A stretch of DNA of 64,000 bases from Camellia lanceoleosa (Eukaryota; Streptophyta; Magnoliopsida; Ericales; Theaceae). The stretch covers positions 87,858,717 to 87,922,716 of the forward strand of contig CM045762.1 of the NCBI GenBank assembly GCA_025200525.1. Direction: 5' to 3'. Of this stretch, positions 58,158 to 64,000 are shown piece by piece. The translations under genes and the position numbers were made by a program. Numbering within the stretch: position 1 is the stretch's first letter; each line of letters opens with the position of its first letter. The notes beneath the pieces were generated by a model. That model worked only from the letters and a program-made list of their open reading frames with translations, searched no databases and was not told the origin of the DNA.

Positions 58158-58836
58158 TTACATGATGAGAGAATATGCTTTACAGATAGTGGGTAGAGGA
58201 TTCATGAAGAGGATTTGTCCTCAGACAAGACCAAAGGAGTCGTTGAAACTCATCAAAAATCACATGATTATGTCTTCATCTTGTTGTTCATTAAAAACTT
58301 TCATCTCGCCACAAGAACAAGGGAGAGGGGGGGGGGGGAGGGGTTTGGTAGGGTGAGATGAGAGTTCATCCCACAAACTTTTTAGCTTTGTGTAATATGC
58401 CGAAATTGATGTTGAGCCTTGTGAATGACATGCAACTGCCTTCTTGATTTGAAATATCCTTGGGGCGTTGCGTTGAGAAAAATGATCACGGAGATCCTCC
58501 CAAACTTCATGGGAAGTTTCTACATAGACAACTCCGTCAACCAAATCTGGTTCAACTGAATTAAGGAGACATGAAAGAAGCATCTTGTCATAGCGAAGCC
58601 AAAGAGCAAAATCCATTGGCTTCTTGGTTGAAGATGGTGGTGTGATGGTGCCATCGACAAAGCCAATTTTGTTTTGGCTGTGAGAGTGATGAGCATCGAT
58701 CGATACCACGTAACATAGTTGTCACCATTGAGGCGTTTTGAAACAAGCACAAGACCTAGATGGTCAAACGAATGAATATAATATGGACTGGATGTGTGTC
58801 GTCCTTTTGTGTAGAGGTCTCCTCGAGGTTAGTCAT
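58158..58836 (-). pseudogene. Truncated Ty1/copia gag (copy B)
   Basis: Counterpart of 10143-10819. Reads LVSKRLNGDNYVTWYRSM, then in another frame GFVDGTITPPSSTKKPMDFA, EVWEDLRDHFSQRNAPR, and DELSSHPTKPLPPPPLPCSC. Here the G/C-rich run differs in length from copy A, so the frame stays open through CSCGEMKVFNEQQDEDIIM. The N-terminal frameshift is shared with copy A. The rest of the element is absent, as in copy A. Confidence 0.85.
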
Positions 58837-58919
58837 GGTGAAGATGTGAAAGAAGAATGTGTGAAAGAAAACAAGGTAAAAGAGAGAATTGAGTCAATGC
58901 TCCGATACCATAATAAAAT

Positions 58920-59120
58920 TGTGTACGAAGAATAATTTGTTGTATTATTCACAATAGTTAGTACAAATATATATACAAGACCAATCCTAGACTTACAAGG
59001 GAAAGATCCACAACTTAAGGAAACAGAATCTTAAATTAGGAATTAAAGAAAAAGGAAAGCAATATTAGTGCGATATTATAATATTTTGGATATTACAATA
59101 TTCTCATATATTCTCTAACA
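58920..59120 (-). repeat. 5' LTR of truncated copia element (copy B)
   Basis: 201 bp, from TGTGTACGAAG to TCTCTAACA, same length as the copy A LTR. The primer-binding site next to it (58899-58910) carries one substitution. Confidence 0.75.
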
Positions 59121-59344
59121 CCGAATTTACTCCAAATATGTTTGTGTGGTGGAAATTGAATTGATAAAATGTGGGATCTACATATAAAATGAATTTGAGC
59201 CATTAATTTCTTTTTCTAGATAAATTTTGAGTTAATAAAGGTAAGTTTGTAGTATTGTTGTAATCATATTTCAAGTTCATGAGAATGTAATACACCATTG
59301 AACAATAGTTCAGAGTTTTTAATAGTCCTTGGGCTTTTTCCTCT

Positions 59345-60365
59345 TTCGTCATATACATTTCTAATTTGATCAAATTGTCTAACCTCTTCACAAAACGAAA
59401 ACAACAAACTCTTAAAAGCAGAGACAACAAAAAGATATGCAAGTTTCCAATTTATATTTTATAACGTGGAATGAAAAATATGTCCTTCAATCGATTTATT
59501 TTTATCGGTGAAAGTCAACGATTAGTTGTTAGATTAGTATCTTGGGGGAGTTGAAACTCACATTCATACACATTGTAAGAAAATATTGCCCTCCCATTCT
59601 ACTTCTAAGAATGGAACCCAAGACCTCCCTTTTAGGAGAGACTTGGTGGCCAAAGGACTAATCTGCTCAAAATATTTCCTATTTTGTCATAACCATTTCT
59701 AATTTGATCAAATTGTCTAATCTCTCCACAAAACGAAAACAAAAAACTCTTAAAAGCAAAGACTGTAAAAAGATATATAAGTTTCCAATTTATGTTTTAC
59801 AACGTGGGGTGAAAAATATGTCCTTCAATTGATTTTTTTTTTTTTATCGGCGAAAGTTAGCGATTAATTGTTAGATTAGTATCTTGGGGGAGTTGAAACT
59901 CACATTCATAGACATTGCAAGAAAATATTGCCCTCCCATACCACTCCTAATAGTGGAACCCAAGACCTCCCTCTGAGGAGAGACTTGGCGTCCAAAGGAC
60001 TAATTTGATCAAAATATTTCCTCTTTCGTCATAGCCATTTCCAATCTGATCAAATTGTCTAACCTCTCCACAAAATGAAAACAACAAACTCTTAAAAGCG
60101 GAGATAGTAAAAAGATATATAAGTTTTCAATTTATGTTTTATAACATGGAATGAAAAATATATCCTTCAATTGATTTATTTTTATTGGTGAAAGTCAGCG
60201 ATTAGTTGTTAGATTAGTATCTTGTGGGAGTTGAAACTCACACTCATACATCTTGTAAGAAAATATTGCCTTCCCATTCTGCGCCTAAGAGTGGAACCCA
60301 AGACCTCTCTCTTAAGAGTGACTTAGTGGCCAAATGACTAACCAACTAGATTAGAGCCCCTTAGT
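59345..60365. repeat. Three tandem copies of a ~340-bp repeat (copy B)
   Basis: Counterpart of 11,330-12,345, with the anchor caaattgtctaa near 59,371, 59,709 and 60,050. The equal copy number in both duplicates means the array formed before the duplication. Confidence 0.85.
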
Positions 60366-60519
60366 TTCAATTTTTATTTTTATTTAATTTAAATTTCTTT
60401 GATCATTCATGGTACAGATTCTCTGTTTGTATTAACAAACTGCAGAATGAACTATACATATTTTGACTAGTTTGCTATTATTTTCAAGTCTTGCATCCAG
60501 TGTAGTCAGAAAAAAATAA

Positions 60520-60782
60520 GGCCAAGTTTGGCATATAGTCAAGAAGTCAAAAAGTCAAAAAGTTACTCAAAAAGTTAAAAAGTTAACACTATTTACCAAA
60601 AGTCAACAATTACGGCTGCACAACTCCCAAGTCAAATTTTTCCCTATAAATCAATTTTTACAATTTTTTATTACACATTTTTCCATAAAAAGTCAAAAAG
60701 TTAACACAAACATTCATATTTTCAACCTCTATTTTTTAGTCCAAAAAGACAAAAAGTACACTTATTCATGACACCCCAAACA
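60520..60782. mobile_element. Tourist-like MITE, copy B only, 3' end lost
   Basis: Starts GGCCAAGTTTGGC after TAA at 60517-60519 and matches the element at 20419-20685 nearly throughout. At the right it ends in ccccaaaca, and the expected aagcc, TAA and about ten flanking bases seen in copy A near 12,500 are missing. Copy A has no insertion here. Confidence 0.85.
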
Positions 60783-62408
60783 ACAAACTTGCCACACTCG
60801 ACATATATGATGGGGTCCTTGTACAATGACTACCTGCCTTTGTTAGGCTTTGCACAATGTCTTCCTATATACATGTGCTGTTGTTTGCATGATCTATTTT
60901 AAAAAATAAGTTTCTTTTTTTTTTTTTTTTTCATTTTAAATTTTGCACTTTGTTTGTTTTGACAAAAGACATTTTAACAAATATTTCTTTTGGAAAAAGT
61001 TTTCTGTAAAAATATTCTTCTATGGTTGGTTGCAACTTTAAAATTAAGATAAATCACACCCACCTATCTTGAGGTTGAAAAAAATTACAGTTAACCGTAT
61101 ACTTCTGACATAATTATACTAACCTCCAGCAAAATTTTAACTACTTGGACATTTTTTCATTAATAATTCTGCAGTTGTATGAATAAATAAAAATATGTTA
61201 TCATTTATTTTTTTACTAAATTATATATTTATCTTTGTTTATTTCTGTATTTATCCACTATTGACATTAGTTTCAACTGCTTTAACTATAATAAAAAGGA
61301 GGCTAGTGTAATTATGTTAAAAGTATAAGACTAATTGTCTCTTTTTCAAACCTCAAGGGAGGTGAGTTTAATTTGCCTGAAAATTAAAAGTAAATTACAA
61401 ATATATTCCTTAAGATTTGCTTAAAATATGATTTACTACCTGTGGTTCTGGAAATTACATCCCCTTGAAATTTCTAATTTCATAACAAATGACCACTTTT
61501 ATTAATAAATCATCAAGTCAATTAATAGTATTTAATAATATTAGAAATTTATTTCAATTAATAAACCAGGTAATTGTATCATTGTATAGCAAAACAGTTA
61601 GAATTTTTATTTTTTCAGTTAATTATGTTAAATAAAAAATTCTGATAATGAGATATTTATAATTTTTCAAATTACAAAAAGTAATTCGTATTTTAAATAA
61701 ATCTCAAGGGATATATTTATAATTTAATCTAAAATTATGTTAGTGGTTGTTTTTGGTGATAGTGTAAGACTTTTAGTTCTGAAATTGATTTTAATTTTTC
61801 AAAAATAATTTTTTTTTCTTGTCAAAATCTATATATATTTTTTCACCGTGATCACATAAATTTATATTATTATTTTTTTCGATTTTTATTATTATTTTTC
61901 GTATTCTAAATGACAACAACAAAAACAAAAATGAGGGTGATTCACATGATATCTCACCATCATGTATGCTTATAATAGCCCCTTATTTTGTGCCATTAAT
62001 AAAGCTTAGATAAAAATGCTGTGTATGACTGCATGCGTTATCCACAAGTAGACAGTATTCACGCAAACGTTACACGAAATTAGTATTCTAAAGCAACTCA
62101 TTCCAAGAAAGTTAAACTCTGAATATCTGTGTTTACTTGCAAGTTGCATATTAATATTAACCATGGACAAAAGTTCAAGTTTATGATTTTTTACCGAAAT
62201 GTTAGTTAGTTGGTCGTTATCCACTTTGACTATCAATGGTTAGATTTTGGATTTCTGATTGTTATTTGTATATCGTTATTGTACCTTAGATTCTAAATTT
62301 CTACTTATACTTTGTCATGTTTAACGTGACCTTTAATAGTTAGATTTCAAATTTCTACTTGTAGTTTGTCCTATTGCTTGTGTTGTTTTTGAGTTAGATA
62401 TCTCTAGA
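60783..62408. other. AT-rich non-coding block (copy B)
   Basis: Counterpart of 12,510-14,075. No gene seen. It includes about 58 bp near 62,114-62,171 absent from copy A, bounded by aagtt-type short repeats, so it could be a deletion in copy A. Confidence 0.65.
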
Positions 62409-63599
62409 CACTACAACAAAAAACACTATTGGCGACTAAAAGGGCAAGTTTCGTTGCTAAAAGTAGTGGAATTGGCGACTAAAATGGATTTAGTCGCCAA
62501 AAATGGTCACTTTTGCCGACTAAATAATTTTGGTCGCCGAATGCAATGGTTTTAGCGACTAAAAGTCTGTTTAGTCGCCAAATATAGGGGTTTTCGCGAC
62601 AAAAAAAAATTTAGTAGCTAAAGGTTATGATTTTTGGTGACTAAAACCATTTAGTAGCCAAACGTTAAGGTTTTGGTGACTAAAAACCATGTTGGTCGCT
62701 GACTGTACTTGTTTTGGCGACTAAAAAGCACTTTCGTCGCTGAAGGTCAAGATTTTTCGCTACTAAAAAAAATTAGTAGCTGAAAACGGTCAATTGGCGA
62801 CTAAAATTCATTTTAGTAGCCAAAAGGGGACGTTTTTGGCGACTAAAAATAGGTTTGGTCGCCAAAAGGTGAGCTTTTTATGCGGAACAAATGTTTTTAG
62901 TGACTGTTAATTTTTTTAGTAGCCCAAAATTGTACAATTGGCGACTAAATCTATTATTTAGTCGCCAAAAGTGAGCTACAATTTTTTTTAGGAAATAATT
63001 TATTTTTTACATAAATTATGTTGAATATATATAATTATATTTATATATATAGTGTTGTATTAATACCGGTCAAACTAATATATAAATAATATAAGTTGCA
63101 CATATTTTCACGTGATGGCTAAGTGGCAAGGTGGAGCGTACTGTGGTGTGAAGGTTTGGATCATGCAGGTCATAGGTTCGAAACACAGGAGGGCGGGTGC
63201 TCAGGCATAGAAGGAAATTTTTTTTTTTTTTCAAAAATGCTTTTGGCGACTAAAGAGTTTAGTCGCCGAAAGGTATAGGCTTTGGCGACAACAAGTTTAG
63301 TCGGCAAATGATTAATTAAAAAAAAAAAATAGTATTGGCGACTAAACGTTTAGTTGCGAAATGTGTAATTTCCAAAAATGGAATTTCATTTGGCGACTAA
63401 TTCTTTCGTCGCTGAAGACATTCAATATTGCCAACTAATAGGATTTTTAGTCGCCAAAGGTATCCCCGACCATTTATTGGCGACAACACCGGCGACTAAA
63501 AGTTTTTGTCGGGAAAAATGGAAAATCGACATTTGGCGACTAAAACAGGACTTTTGGCGACTAAAACTTTAGTCGCCAAAAGTGTTTTTTTTTGTAGTG
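62409..63599. mobile_element. Non-autonomous CACTA transposon, copy B only
   Basis: 1191 bp starting CACTACAACAAAAAACACT and ending in AGTGTTTTTTTTTGTAGTG, with 3-bp duplication aga at 62406-62408 and 63600-63602. Copy A retains the empty site (ctctagatgaatgc, about 14,064). Both flanks are filled with ggcgactaaa / tttagtcgcc repeats in both orientations, dozens in all, as expected of CACTA subterminal transposase-binding repeats. No transposase is encoded. The centre is AT-rich with a tRNA-like stretch. Confidence 0.95.
63107..63195 (+). other. tRNA-like (possible SINE head) segment inside the CACTA element
   Basis: It has an A-box-like tgatggctaagtggc and, about 55 bp on, a B-box-like ggtcataggttcgaaac. 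Spacing and wording suggest a tRNA-derived sequence, possibly a SINE. It is not a functional tRNA: the acceptor stem does not pair. Confidence 0.4.
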
Positions 63600-63619
63600 A
63601 GATGAATGCTAAGATCATG

Positions 63620-63621
<2 letters not shown>

Positions 63622-63672
<51 letters not shown>
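63622..63672. repeat. (ATT)n microsatellite (copy B)
   Basis: Counterpart of 14,161-14,216. About 75 bp next to it in copy A are missing here, as expected of slippage or deletion at the repeat. Confidence 0.85.
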
Positions 63673-63673
<1 letters not shown>

Positions 63674-63925
63674 TTTAAGTAGGAGATTTGACGAGTTGAT
63701 CATGTTGAATTGTGCACCAATTCAAGCAATCAAGATTTTAGAAAATAAACAAATCTATAATTTGTTGATCATGCAATTTGGGATATCTCAGAGAATTTGT
63801 TAGAATAGTTTTTGCACATATTGATATTTTTGGAAAGGACATGGCTCTCTTCGGACTTCCATTCGATTGAAAAGGTGTTGTTGGGCCTTATGGACTCAAT
63901 TTTAGATCTTGTTTCGATAATTTAA

Positions 63926-64000
63926 GGGCCTCTTTGGTAACGTTTATGTTTTCAGTTTATATTTATAAATATTTTATAAACTAGTTTTTGTTTATTTTTG
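63926..64000. mobile_element. Tourist-like MITE with minisatellite, left end (copy B)
   Basis: GGGCCTCTTTGGTAACG after TAA at 63923-63925, identical in layout to 14469 onwards; it continues past the window end. Confidence 0.8.

Larger units (their letters stand above)
35001..64000 (+). repeat. Segmental duplication, copy B
   Basis: Collinear with 1-14,545. Copy-B-specific insertions are the Ogre-like element (38910-56674), hAT MITE (56982-57563), Tourist MITE (from 60520), CACTA element (62409-63599), about 34 bp near 37,185 and about 58 bp near 62,114. The duplication probably extends left of 35,001, because the gypsy pol of copy A is cut only by the window edge. Confidence 0.93.

Noticed and set aside
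63107..63195. Functional tRNA gene
   Set aside because: A- and B-box-like words are present but no acceptor stem pairs, and it lies inside a CACTA element.

Overview
The window is a gene-poor, AT-rich, repeat-dense piece of a plant nuclear genome, most likely from a eudicot. The evidence is the mobile elements (a Ty1/copia element, a chromodomain-type Ty3/gypsy pol, an Ogre/Tat-like giant LTR element, CACTA, Tourist-like and hAT-type elements) and decayed fragments of plant genes that keep intron positions (DEAD-box RNA helicase, R2R3-MYB, a DUF726/TMCO4-like protein). I find no intact host gene, and every coding sequence listed is a transposon protein or a fragment with breaks. I cannot name the species.

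The main architecture is a large segmental duplication. Copy A (about 1-14,545) is repeated in the same orientation as copy B (about 35,000 to the window end) at roughly 95% identity by eye. Shared parts, in order: the end of a gypsy pol with a chromodomain-like tail, two related LTR-like segments, a truncated copia element (gag, PBS, 201-bp LTR), three copies of a ~340-bp tandem repeat, an AT-rich block with an (ATT)n tract, and a Tourist-like element whose copy B part runs off the window. Each copy then gained its own insertions, and the other copy preserves the empty site. Copy A has a 5.37-kb copia element (3842-9209, TSD tatat). Copy B has a 17.8-kb Ogre-like element (38910-56674, TSD gttgt), a 582-bp hAT MITE (56982-57563, TSD gtcatagc), a Tourist MITE (from 60520) and a 1.19-kb CACTA element (62409-63599, TSD aga).

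Between the copies (about 15.3-33.2 kb) lies a mosaic: inverted-repeat MITEs and a 2.6-kb foldback structure (15.3-19.8 kb), a Tourist MITE, three tandem-repeat patches (21.5-23.6 kb) including an 18-base G run, nested MITEs (24.6-25.4 kb), a hAT transposase pseudogene split by a gypsy-type solo LTR (25.9-29.0 kb), a CTCGAG-rich TIR element, and a cluster of three unrelated host-gene fragments within 1.5 kb (31.0-32.5 kb) beside a CACTA-like end. The gypsy pol of copy B (33.2-35.3 kb) has lost its integrase core and carries mostly TAG stops.

The most unusual structure is inside the Ogre-like element. A ~1.5-kb tandem array (44.07-45.55 kb) consists of dozens of short A-rich-loop hairpins whose stems change in a pairing-preserving way (GCAC/GTGC, GCGC/GCGC, CGCT/AGCG). 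This element has a degenerate gag with a duplicated C-terminal module and no reverse transcriptase, so it must have moved with proteins supplied in trans.
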